A stretch of DNA of 64,000 nt, taken from positions 1-64,000 of the forward strand of contig JAFYYI010000087.1 in NCBI GenBank assembly GCA_017557665.1, given 5' to 3'. This DNA is from Muribaculaceae bacterium (GTDB taxonomy: Bacteria > Bacteroidota > Bacteroidia > Bacteroidales > Muribaculaceae). Below the pieces are notes generated by a model that was not told where the DNA came from, searched no databases, and saw only the letters and a list, made by a program, of their open reading frames with translations. The position numbers and the translations under genes are program-made. Positions 16,645 through 23,401 of the stretch are shown piece after piece. The stretch's first letter is position 1. Each line of letters opens with the position of its first letter.

Positions 16645-17997
16645 CTAAAGCAATAGAGCCGCTGTGAGGGCAATCAGCGTAATAGCGGTGAGGCCCATGA
16701 TCAGGGTCATGAGCGTCATGGTGCGGTAGCCGTCGCGGGCTTTGATGCCGCCAAAACCGGTCACGACCCAGAAGTAGCTGTCGTTGGCATGAGAGACGGT
16801 CATCGCGCCGGCACCGATGGCCATCACCACCAGCGCGGCCGCAAGGGGACTGGTGAAACCCAGCGCGTTCATCATCGAGCCCGCGTCACTGAACATACCC
16901 ATCATGCTCGCCGTGGTGGTAATGGCCACGGTCGATGAGCCTTGAGCCGACTTCAAGATGGCAGCGATGAGGAAGGGGAACACAACGCCTAATGCTTTGA
17001 GCGAATCGCCCGATTCCTTGATGATATCGACAAAACCGCTGGCCACAACCACGGCCCCCAGCACACCGCCAGCAGCGGTGATGAAGATGATGGGGCCTGC
17101 GGTCTTGAGTGACGACTGGGTGATGTCGTAGAACTCGCTTGTCATCTTGGTCTGCATCAGCAGGGGCAGACAAGATAGCAACGCGATTATCAGGGCGATG
17201 ACGGGCTTGCCGAGGAAGGTGAGGGTGGTGGCAATGCCTTCGGGCATCTTCACCAGTGCTGCCACGCTACCCAGCGCCATGAGCACGATGGGCAGGACGA
17301 TGGGCAAGAAAGCCAGCGCGGCGCTGCAATGGTGCCCCTCCTCGTCTGCATGGTTTTCTGTCGTAGATTCGGCTGGATCGATGTGCTTGCCGATGCGTCC
17401 AGTAAAGAAGTAGGCGGGAATGAGCGACAGGAGCGAAATCACGACACCGAGGCCTATCACCAGCAGCAGGTTGTTCTCGAGGCCTACCATGCCGGCGGCT
17501 GCCACTGGGCCGGGCGTGGGAGGAATGAACACGTGCGAGGCGAACAAGCCCGCCGCCAGGGCCAGCATCAAGGGCACAGGCGAAATGCCCGATCGCCGTG
17601 CCAGCGACTTGCCGATGGGACTGACGAGCACAAAACCGCTGTCGCAGAATACCGGTATCGACACAATCCATCCGATGAGCATCATCGCCAGGCGAGGATG
17701 ACGCTTGCCCACCACGCGCTCGACGGCACGGGCCAGGGCCACCGCGCCGCCTGTGCGTTCAAGCACGCTGCCTATCAGTGTGCCGAAGATGATCACCAAC
17801 GCGATGCCGCTTGACACGCCACCGAACCCCTTGCCGATAACGTCGGGGATATCGGTGAATGAAACGCCCAGCAATGCTGCCAGCAGTATCGCCGTGCCGA
17901 GTATCGCCAAGAACGGGTGTACCTTCCACCGCGCGATCGCCACCACCATGAGGATGATAGCTGCAGCAAATATCAGTAATGTGCCTATCGTTGTCAT
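16645..17997 (-). CDS. GntP-family permease (gluconate/organic acid transporter)
   Basis: Inner-membrane proton symporter, about 450 aa with about 12-14 hydrophobic segments. Family features include the N-terminal helix IGTLLIFAAAIILMVVAIARWKVHPFLA, GFGGVSSGIALVIIFGTLIG, FVLVSPIGKSLARRSG and HVFIPPTPGPVAAAG near residue 165-180, and KSAQGSSTVAITTTAS near 330. These are the conserved GntP/DsdX signature regions. The frame is open to 18090, but a strong promoter (TTG-N20-TACCTTTG, 18033-18003) ends 5 nt before the ATG at 17997, so the first 31 codons are not coding and the mRNA is probably leaderless. Substrate (gluconate, glycerate, or other) cannot be told. Confidence 0.92.
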   Translation of the reverse strand: MTTIGTLLIFAAAIILMVVAIARWKVHPFLAILGTAILLAALLGVSFTDIPDVIGKGFGGVSSGIALVIIFGTLIGSVLERTGGAVALARAVERVVGKRHPRLAMMLIGWIVSIPVFCDSGFVLVSPIGKSLARRSGISPVPLMLALAAGLFASHVFIPPTPGPVAAAGMVGLENNLLLVIGLGVVISLLSLIPAYFFTGRIGKHIDPAESTTENHADEEGHHCSAALAFLPIVLPIVLMALGSVAALVKMPEGIATTLTFLGKPVIALIIALLSCLPLLMQTKMTSEFYDITQSSLKTAGPIIFITAAGGVLGAVVVASGFVDIIKESGDSLKALGVVFPFLIAAILKSAQGSSTVAITTTASMMGMFSDAGSMMNALGFTSPLAAALVVMAIGAGAMTVSHANDSYFWVVTGFGGIKARDGYRTMTLMTLIMGLTAITLIALTAALLL

Positions 17998-18002
17998 ATC
18001 CG

Positions 18003-18033
18003 CAAAGGTACGACATAAAATCCAGAGAATCAA
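18003..18033 (-). promoter_or_regulatory. gntP-type gene promoter (TTG-N20-TACCTTTG)
   Basis: Consensus elements with exact 20-nt spacing. The -7 box ends 5 nt before the start codon at 17997. Confidence 0.8.
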
Positions 18034-18112
18034 AATATAATAAACACAAATGACCATAAATAAATCATCTAATGGTCCATTCGTGGTCACTCATGAGATA
18101 TACACCATCTTG

Positions 18113-18158
18113 GTAACAGGTTTCTTGGTAACAAACTTATTACAAAGAAACCTGTTAC
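18113..18158. promoter_or_regulatory. Perfect 14-bp inverted repeat upstream of the GntP permease
   Basis: GTAACAGGTTTCTT (18113-18126) and AAGAAACCTGTTAC (18145-18158) are separated by 18 nt. It lies between the stop of the zinc-ribbon gene and the permease promoter. No T-run follows on the minus strand, so a simple terminator is not obvious; an operator or mRNA-processing hairpin is possible. Confidence 0.6.
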
Positions 18159-18181
18159 TAACTTTGTTGCGCTAATTTTCC

Positions 18182-19069
18182 TTAGGGGATATAATGCCTG
18201 TAGGCGTGGGGATTCTGCACGAACGAATCATCGTACCCGTCTTCTTGGATGTCATCGATGAGCCACTGGTTGTCTTTCAGGATCATCGAGAACGTGGCGG
18301 TGCCGTAATCCTCGGTGCCATCAGGGCTATTGTATAATGTCTTGAAGTTCAGGCGGCAAGAAGTATCATTGATGCCTGTGACAGATTGGCCCCTAATGCT
18401 CATGTCTCCGTCGGTATAATCCACTTCTAGCAGGTAGCATCCTTCATAGCCTGAGTCGTGACCGTATTTGGCATAGGTGTCCTTGAGGCGCTGGGATCCG
18501 TAGGTATTAATCATCTCTTCGCGCCCCATGTGATTATAGCATTTCTCAATCTCAGTCATAATGGCCTTCAAAGTGGCCTCAGAGTGCAGCCGATTGTAAA
18601 CCTTTTCCTGCAAGTCTTTTAGTGTCGCTTCGGCTTTGTCGTGATACGGTCCATCGGGATATTTGTCCAGAAAAGCCTGTATTTGTTCAATATCTTCGCG
18701 GCTACCGACATCATTCCATTCAGCAATCTCTTGTTTCACAAAGGCTAATCGTTCTTGTGCCTGATTAGAGAACTGGCCGTTGGGGAACTCATTGATAAAG
18801 CCTTGAATCTGATTGGGATCGTGTGATTCTTGGACAAAAGTCCACTGATTGATTTCTTGCTGTGCCCGATGATTGGAATACCACAGGTAACCGATGATGC
18901 CAATCAATACGGCACTTGCCACGGCAACCAGGGTGATGATAAGGTTACGGTTGCCGTTATGGTTCTCAACCATTTCGTAGTCGTTTGGTACCGGAGCGCT
19001 GCAATTCGGGCAGTAGTTGGAATTACCGGGAATCGATTGTCCGCAGTTGTGGCAAATTTTCTTTTTCAT
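18182..19069 (-). CDS. Membrane-anchored zinc-ribbon protein of unknown function
   Basis: 295 aa. The N-terminal zinc ribbon has two CxxC knuckles (CHNC near residue 6 and CPNC near 20). One transmembrane helix lies near 44-64 (LIITLVAVASAVLIGIIGYLWY). It is followed by two similar helical repeats (FINEFPNGQFSNQAQERL and FLDKYPDGPYHDKAEATL). A C-terminal beta domain (about 165-295, ending WLIDDIQEDGYDDSFV...HYIP) follows. That last domain is shared with the next gene (19100-19636), so the two are paralogues over the C-terminal half. The ribbon would be cytoplasmic and the rest periplasmic. Function unknown. Confidence 0.8.
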   Translation of the reverse strand: MKKKICHNCGQSIPGNSNYCPNCSAPVPNDYEMVENHNGNRNLIITLVAVASAVLIGIIGYLWYSNHRAQQEINQWTFVQESHDPNQIQGFINEFPNGQFSNQAQERLAFVKQEIAEWNDVGSREDIEQIQAFLDKYPDGPYHDKAEATLKDLQEKVYNRLHSEATLKAIMTEIEKCYNHMGREEMINTYGSQRLKDTYAKYGHDSGYEGCYLLEVDYTDGDMSIRGQSVTGINDTSCRLNFKTLYNSPDGTEDYGTATFSMILKDNQWLIDDIQEDGYDDSFVQNPHAYRHYIP

Positions 19070-19099
19070 ATTCTTGGTTGCAGGTGAGATGACAAGTTT

Positions 19100-19636
19100 T
19101 TAAGGGCAAAAGTGTGCATAACTTTTAGGAGCGCTAAGGAAGGTCTCGTTATGCCCGTCTTCAATAATGTCCTCGATGAGCCATTTGCCGTCCCTGTAAA
19201 CAACGAAAAAAGTGATGTCGCCATCAACGCTTATATCCTCGGGCCCTTCAGGTCCCTTGTAATAGGCCGTGAAATATAGTTTAGCCGTGTCACTGGTATA
19301 ACTCAGGATCTTGGTCTTCTTGATCGTCATATAGCCGTCGGTGCCATCGGCCCTGAGTAAGTAGAGTTCCATCTCTTCACTAATGCTCTTGAGGGTTTTA
19401 TCATAGACACTCTTGAGCTGTATAGTGCCAAAACGAGAAATGAGTTTTTCGCTGGACTCGATGTTGTAGTCATCGCTTCCACAGCTGTTGTAGCACCATT
19501 CCATGATCTCCATGAGTTCTTCCAACTCAGCTTTGATGTCCCGTTGTGAAGATGATTGCGGAGCGGTGAGGTTGCTGGCCGAGCAGAGTGATGCGATGGC
19601 CAAAATGAAGGTAAAAAAGAAAAGTCTCATAGGCAT
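19100..19636 (-). CDS. Small secreted paralogue of the zinc-ribbon protein's C-terminal domain
   Basis: 178 aa, with a signal peptide (MRLFFFTFILAIASLCSAS, probably starting at the second Met) and then a domain alignable with the C-terminal half of the neighbour: a CYN-containing helix, FGTIQLKSVYDK, LLRADGTDGYMTI, FTAYYKGPEG, and WLIEDIIEDGHNETFL. The two genes are 30 bp apart on the same strand, so an operon is likely. The shared fold resembles proteins that carry a small NTF2-like or lipocalin-like beta sheet, but that is a guess. A -7 box (TAACTTTG, 19655-19662) lies about 20 nt upstream. Confidence 0.75.
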   Translation of the reverse strand: MPMRLFFFTFILAIASLCSASNLTAPQSSSQRDIKAELEELMEIMEWCYNSCGSDDYNIESSEKLISRFGTIQLKSVYDKTLKSISEEMELYLLRADGTDGYMTIKKTKILSYTSDTAKLYFTAYYKGPEGPEDISVDGDITFFVVYRDGKWLIEDIIEDGHNETFLSAPKSYAHFCP

Positions 19637-19654
19637 ACTGGTTATTAATCCTCA

Positions 19655-19662
19655 CAAAGTTA
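19655..19662 (-). promoter_or_regulatory. Promoter -7 box (TAACTTTG) of the two-gene unknown operon
   Basis: TAnnTTTG match on the minus strand. A TTG with a 22-nt spacer (19687-19685) is a possible -33 element. Confidence 0.5.
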
Positions 19663-19771
19663 CATCATTTGCGCAAGTTGAGTGCAAATGTGGTCACTTT
19701 TTTGACAAAATGTGCCGGTTTTAACAGTTGGTGTCGCACGGGTGGGGACTAGAGTGACACTATGGGCGTAG

Positions 19772-19808
19772 CAAGGGCGCGCACAGTGAACCGTTGTACG
19801 CGCCCTTG
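19772..19808. terminator. Hairpin downstream of LOG
   Basis: CAAGGGCGCG / CGCGCCCTTG is a perfect 10-bp stem with a 17-nt loop just after the LOG stop. There is no U-tract on the minus strand, so its efficiency as an intrinsic terminator is doubtful. Confidence 0.5.
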
Positions 19809-19815
19809 TAAGATG

Positions 19816-20355
19816 TCAGTTGTTGAGGGATTGGAGGGTGGCGAGGAATTCGGTCGCGGTGGTGGCATTGAGGGTGCGGGCGAGGTTCTTGCCTCGGGCG
19901 AAGGGGGTGCGGGTCATCTCAGCGAGTTGCCGGATGGTGGCGTCGTACAGGCCGTCGAGGTTGGCGACGATGATGGGGCGCGGGTCGTCGTTGCCGATGG
20001 TCATGACGGCAAGGGTGGACATCCACTCGTCGAGGGTGCCAATGCCGCCGGGCATGACGATGAAGGCATCGCCGTGCTCTATCATGTACTGCTTGCGGTC
20101 GCCCAAGTTGGCGGTATAGACCACCTCATTGCACACGGGGTCGATGCGGTGCCTGAACATCTCGGGTATCACGCCGATGACATGTCCGCCAGCCTCGTGG
20201 GCTGCGGTAGCGGTGATGTGCATCAGGCCTGCGTTGGAGCCGCCGTAGAGCAGGGTGTGGCCGTTCTGGCCAATCCATGAGCCCAACTGTTGAGCTAACT
20301 GCTGATATTTTTTATCCAAGCCCTCTTGGGAGCTGCAGTAAACGACTATTTTCAT
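19816..20355 (-). CDS. LOG-family protein (nucleoside monophosphate phosphoribohydrolase-like)
   Basis: 179 aa with a Rossmann-like fold. It carries GGSNAGLMHITATAA and, near residue 110, PGGIGTLDEW, the LOG hallmark PGGxGTxxE that binds the ribose-phosphate; family members release adenine (or a cytokinin base) from the 5'-monophosphate. The start ATG (MKIVVYCSSQEG) is the family's usual one. Its 5' leader is formed by one arm of an A-A' palindromic repeat (20369-20452) that ends about 14 nt before the ATG. Physiological role in Bacteroidales is not settled. Confidence 0.9.
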   Translation of the reverse strand: MKIVVYCSSQEGLDKKYQQLAQQLGSWIGQNGHTLLYGGSNAGLMHITATAAHEAGGHVIGVIPEMFRHRIDPVCNEVVYTANLGDRKQYMIEHGDAFIVMPGGIGTLDEWMSTLAVMTIGNDDPRPIIVANLDGLYDATIRQLAEMTRTPFARGKNLARTLNATTATEFLATLQSLNN

Positions 20356-20368
20356 CTTTTCTTGAATA

Positions 20369-20452
20369 AAAGGAAAACAATAAGTACAATAAATACTATG
20401 CTATCCAGCATTGAGCGCTGATGCCATTGTGCTTATTGTATTTATTGTCTTC
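20369..20452. repeat. A-A' nonamer palindrome in the LOG leader
   Basis: Left arm: 9-bp units of the type NNNACAATA (GGAAAACAATA, AGTACAATA). Right arm: the reverse complement type (TATTGTATT, TATTGTCTT). The arms are about 24 bp and pair with few mismatches around a 30-nt loop containing its own GC-rich palindrome (about GAGCGCTG). Confidence 0.75.
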
Positions 20453-20460
20453 ATTAATAG

Positions 20461-20530
20461 TTGTCAGTTTTTAGTTGGCAATCCTTAGTTTTCAGTTCCT
20501 AACGCCTAAAACCTAAAGGCTAAAGCCTAA
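20461..20530. repeat. Bipartite heptamer array, 10 units, at the birA stop codon
   Basis: Ten 7-bp units in exact phase: TTGTCAG, TTTTTAG, TTGGCAA, TCCTTAG, TTTTCAG, then TTCCTAA, CGCCTAA, AACCTAA, AGGCTAA, AGCCTAA. The first half ends in TAG/CAG and the second in CTAA, so the halves are roughly inverted. The last codons of birA lie inside the array. Confidence 0.85.
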
Positions 20531-21265
20531 AATGATGTGCTTGACTTGTTTGAAGAGGTAGTCGTGGCAGGTGCCGTCCTCGTGTCGGAGGGTGAGGGTT
20601 CCGTCGGGGGCGATAGCGGCCACACTGGCCATGAAACGGTGGCCGTCGGCCTCCTCATAGGGGTGCAACTTGCCGTCGTTGCGGTAGAGGGCCGCCATGT
20701 AACGCTGATGTAGGTCACGTCGGGCATTTTCATCGGTCAACGAGTCCACAAGTTGTTCGATCCGTGAGCACACACGTTTCAACAGGGCCATCAGGTCGTG
20801 CTCATGGCCGGTGATGTTGATTAGGGAGACGGGATTGGGGGCATCGCTGACGAAGCGCTCCTGGTTGACGTTGATGCCGATGCCGATGATGCTCGTGGCG
20901 ATATCGCTGCCGTTGAGCGAGTTCTCGATGAGCATGCCGCAGATTTTCTTGTCTTGCCAATAGACGTCGTTGGGCCACTTAACAGTGAAGCCGTCACCAG
21001 CCTCGGCCGTCAATGCCTCGACGACTGCCAGTGCCGCTGCCTCGCTCAGGTAAAACTGGTCACGGGCCTTGACAGGCGGCAGCTTGAGCAGGTGAGAGAA
21101 TGTGAGGTTCTTGCCGTCCTCGCTTTCCCAGGAGTTGCCCTTCTGGCCACGTCCGGCGGTCTGACAGGGGGTATAAATGACCGTACCGCCCGGCAGCGTT
21201 GCTGCCAAGCGGGACAGGTAGGTGTTGGTGCTTGCCGTCTGGCTGACCTTGATATAGTGTGGCAT
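20513..21265 (-). CDS. birA: Biotin--[acetyl-CoA-carboxylase] ligase
   Basis: Attaches biotin to the lysine of biotin carboxyl carrier domains via biotinyl-AMP. 250 aa, the monofunctional type with no N-terminal DNA-binding domain. The biotin/AMP-binding loop is GRGQKGNSWES (residues 38-48). KWPNDVYW (near 100) with KICGMLIEN, and GIGINVN complete the catalytic domain; a small C-terminal SH3-like domain follows. Both gene ends touch heptamer arrays: the ATG lies at the edge of the 21263-21304 array and the C-terminal ILGFSL plus stop are written by the 20461-20530 array. Confidence 0.93.
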   Translation of the reverse strand: MPHYIKVSQTASTNTYLSRLAATLPGGTVIYTPCQTAGRGQKGNSWESEDGKNLTFSHLLKLPPVKARDQFYLSEAAALAVVEALTAEAGDGFTVKWPNDVYWQDKKICGMLIENSLNGSDIATSIIGIGINVNQERFVSDAPNPVSLINITGHEHDLMALLKRVCSRIEQLVDSLTDENARRDLHQRYMAALYRNDGKLHPYEEADGHRFMASVAAIAPDGTLTLRHEDGTCHDYLFKQVKHIILGFSL

Positions 21266-21304
21266 TTAGTTTTTAGACTTTAGACCTTAGACTTTAGACC
21301 TTAG
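21263..21304. repeat. Heptamer array, 6 units, at the birA start codon
   Basis: CATTTAG, TTTTTAG, ACTTTAG, ACCTTAG, ACTTTAG, ACCTTAG in strict 7-bp phase. The first unit contains the birA start codon (CAT on the plus strand). Confidence 0.85.
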
Positions 21305-21317
21305 ATTCTCTATTTCA

Positions 21318-21761
21318 TTAGGCGAGGTCGGGGAAGGTCATCTTGAGGGTGCGGCTCTCATCATCGTTGACGGTGATGTCCACGCGCACTGTGTCGTCGG
21401 GCAAGAGGCCGTCGATGCGCTCGGGCCACTCGATGAAGCAGAGGGCTCCGCTGTCGAAGTAGTCCTCGGCACCCAGGTCAACGGCTTCTTCCTCCTTCTC
21501 GAGGCGGTAGCAGTCGAAGTGGTAGATGAGTTCGGCGGTGGCGTCGCTGCGGTACTCGTTGATGATGGCAAACGAGGGGGAGTTGGTCACGTCGCTCTCA
21601 ACGCCCAGTTGCTTGCACAATGCGTTGATAAACGTGGTCTTGCCTGCACCCATCTCGCCGTAGAAGGCATAGACGGTCAGGTCGCCCATCTCGGTCATGA
21701 ACTTGTAGGCAGCTTCCTCGAGGGCCTCCAGATTGGGAATCGGTATCTCAATTGTTTTCAT
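21318..21761 (-). CDS. tsaE: tRNA threonylcarbamoyladenosine biosynthesis ATPase TsaE
   Basis: Partner of TsaB/TsaD in making t6A37 on ANN-decoding tRNAs. About 147 aa when started at the ATG at 21761 ([20 protein letters not shown]); the frame is open nine codons further, but that stretch does not fit the family. Walker A is GEMGAGKTT. Then [11 protein letters not shown] and the conserved [25 protein letters not shown] (Walker B-like), and IEWPER complete the family pattern. It lies 71 bp downstream of porX on the same strand, a common arrangement in Bacteroidetes. Confidence 0.95.
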   Translation of the reverse strand: MKTIEIPIPNLEALEEAAYKFMTEMGDLTVYAFYGEMGAGKTTFINALCKQLGVESDVTNSPSFAIINEYRSDATAELIYHFDCYRLEKEEEAVDLGAEDYFDSGALCFIEWPERIDGLLPDDTVRVDITVNDDESRTLKMTFPDLA

Positions 21762-21832
21762 ATTCTGGTATTTTATTGGCCGCGACATAGTCGCGGCATG
21801 GTGAACCTTAATTGAATCTTATTGAACCTTAA

Positions 21833-23377
21833 TTACTTGGGGGAGAGGGTCACGATGGGCACGAGCATCTCTTCCATGGAGATGCCGCCGTGCTGGAACG
21901 TGTCGTTGTAATAGGAAACGTAGTAGTTGTAGTTGTTGGGATAGGCAAAGAAGTCGCGGTTCATCGCGAAGATATAGGTGCTCGAGATGTTGGGAGCAGG
22001 CAGGCCCACACGCTTGGGTTGCTTGATCTCATAGACTTGCTTGCCGTTATAGGTAAGGCTCTTGCCCACCTTGTAGCGCAGGTTGGTGTTGATGTTCTTG
22101 TCGCCGATGACATTGATGGGGCGGTCCACCTTGATGGTGCCGTGGTCGGTGGTGAGCACGACCTTGTAGCCGTTCTGTGCCATGAGCTTGAAGATTTCAA
22201 GCACGTTGGAGTTCTTGAACCAGGACTCGGTGAGGGAGCGGTAGGCCTCGTCGGTATTGGCGAGCTCGCGTATCATCTTGGACTCGGTGCGCGCGTGAGA
22301 GAGCATATCCACGAAGTTGAACACCAGCACGTTGAGCTCGTAGTTCTTGAACATGCCGAAGTTCTGCATCAGCTTCTCGCCTGCCGCACTGTCGTTCATC
22401 TTGCTGTAAGAGAAATGCACCTTGCGGCGATAGCGGTCGAGCAGGGTCTGGATGAGGGGTGCCTCGTTCAAGTTCTTACCCTCCTCGCTCTCCTCGTCGA
22501 CCCACAGGTCGGGGAACATCTGCTCGATGTCCACGGGCATGAGTCCCGAGAAGATGGCGTTGCGGGCATATTGCGTGGCCGTGGGCAGAATGGTGGTGTA
22601 GAGCTCCTCGTTCTCAACGTTAAAGATGTCGGCCAGCAATGGGCTGACGGTTCGCCACTGGTCAAGCCTGAAGTTGTCAATGACGACAAAGCAGACCTTC
22701 TCGCCCTTGTCGAGCAGGGGCAGCACCTTGGTCTTGAACAACTCGTTGCTGCGCAGGGGGTGTTCAGGCTTGTTGAGCCAGTTCTCGTAGTTGCGTTTGA
22801 CGAATTTGGCGAAGGCGTTGTTGGCCTCCACCTTCTGCATCTTGAGCATTTCGTCCATGTTGGTGTCGGCATTGGACAGGGTGAGTTCCCAGTGCACGAG
22901 GGTGGTGTAGAGTTCATACCAGTCCTCGATGGTCTGTGCAGAGTTGATCATCTGGCTGATGCGCATGAACTGCTGCTGGTAGTCACCAGTCACCTTCTCG
23001 TTGATGAGGGCGTCGCTGTGCAGGTTCTTCTTGATGGAAAGCAGAATCTGCATCGGGTTGACCGGCTTGATGAGGTAATCGGCGATTTCGCTGCCGATGG
23101 CCTGATTCATGATGTCTTCCTCCTCGCTCTTGGTGATCATGATGACCGGGACGTTGGGCTGCATGATTTTGATGCGCTGCAGCGCTTCCAGTCCGCTAAT
23201 GCCCGGCATGTTCTCGTCGAGGATGATGAGGTTGAAAATCTGGCTGCCCAGTGCGTCAAGGGCATCTCGGCCGTTGGTGACGGTCTCCACCTCGTACCCT
23301 TTGTTCTCAAGGAAAAGGATGTGGGGCTTCAACAGGTCGATTTCGTCGTCGGCCCACAGGATTCTTTCTTTGCTCAT
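21833..23377 (-). CDS. porX: PorX-like response regulator with PglZ/alkaline-phosphatase-type effector domain
   Basis: Cytoplasmic regulator of type IX secretion, 514 aa. The receiver domain (1-120) has acidic residues DDE at 10-12, phospho-acceptor Asp54 in LIILDENMPG, and Lys104 in YLIKPVNP. A helical linker leads to the PglZ domain (about 170-514) with VVIDNFRLDQW, TAQYARNAIFSG-like and TTDHGTIKV, metal- and nucleotide-binding regions of alkaline-phosphatase-fold enzymes. In Porphyromonas, PorX with PorY and SigP controls T9SS genes, and its PglZ domain hydrolyses phosphodiesters of oligonucleotides (published family knowledge). It lies 24 bp after porW, so the two are surely cotranscribed. 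The cognate sensor kinase is not in this window. Confidence 0.93.
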   Translation of the reverse strand: MSKERILWADDEIDLLKPHILFLENKGYEVETVTNGRDALDALGSQIFNLIILDENMPGISGLEALQRIKIMQPNVPVIMITKSEEEDIMNQAIGSEIADYLIKPVNPMQILLSIKKNLHSDALINEKVTGDYQQQFMRISQMINSAQTIEDWYELYTTLVHWELTLSNADTNMDEMLKMQKVEANNAFAKFVKRNYENWLNKPEHPLRSNELFKTKVLPLLDKGEKVCFVVIDNFRLDQWRTVSPLLADIFNVENEELYTTILPTATQYARNAIFSGLMPVDIEQMFPDLWVDEESEEGKNLNEAPLIQTLLDRYRRKVHFSYSKMNDSAAGEKLMQNFGMFKNYELNVLVFNFVDMLSHARTESKMIRELANTDEAYRSLTESWFKNSNVLEIFKLMAQNGYKVVLTTDHGTIKVDRPINVIGDKNINTNLRYKVGKSLTYNGKQVYEIKQPKRVGLPAPNISSTYIFAMNRDFFAYPNNYNYYVSYYNDTFQHGGISMEEMLVPIVTLSPK

Positions 23378-23401
23378 GTGGCTTGTCTCAATATTGTGTT
23401 G

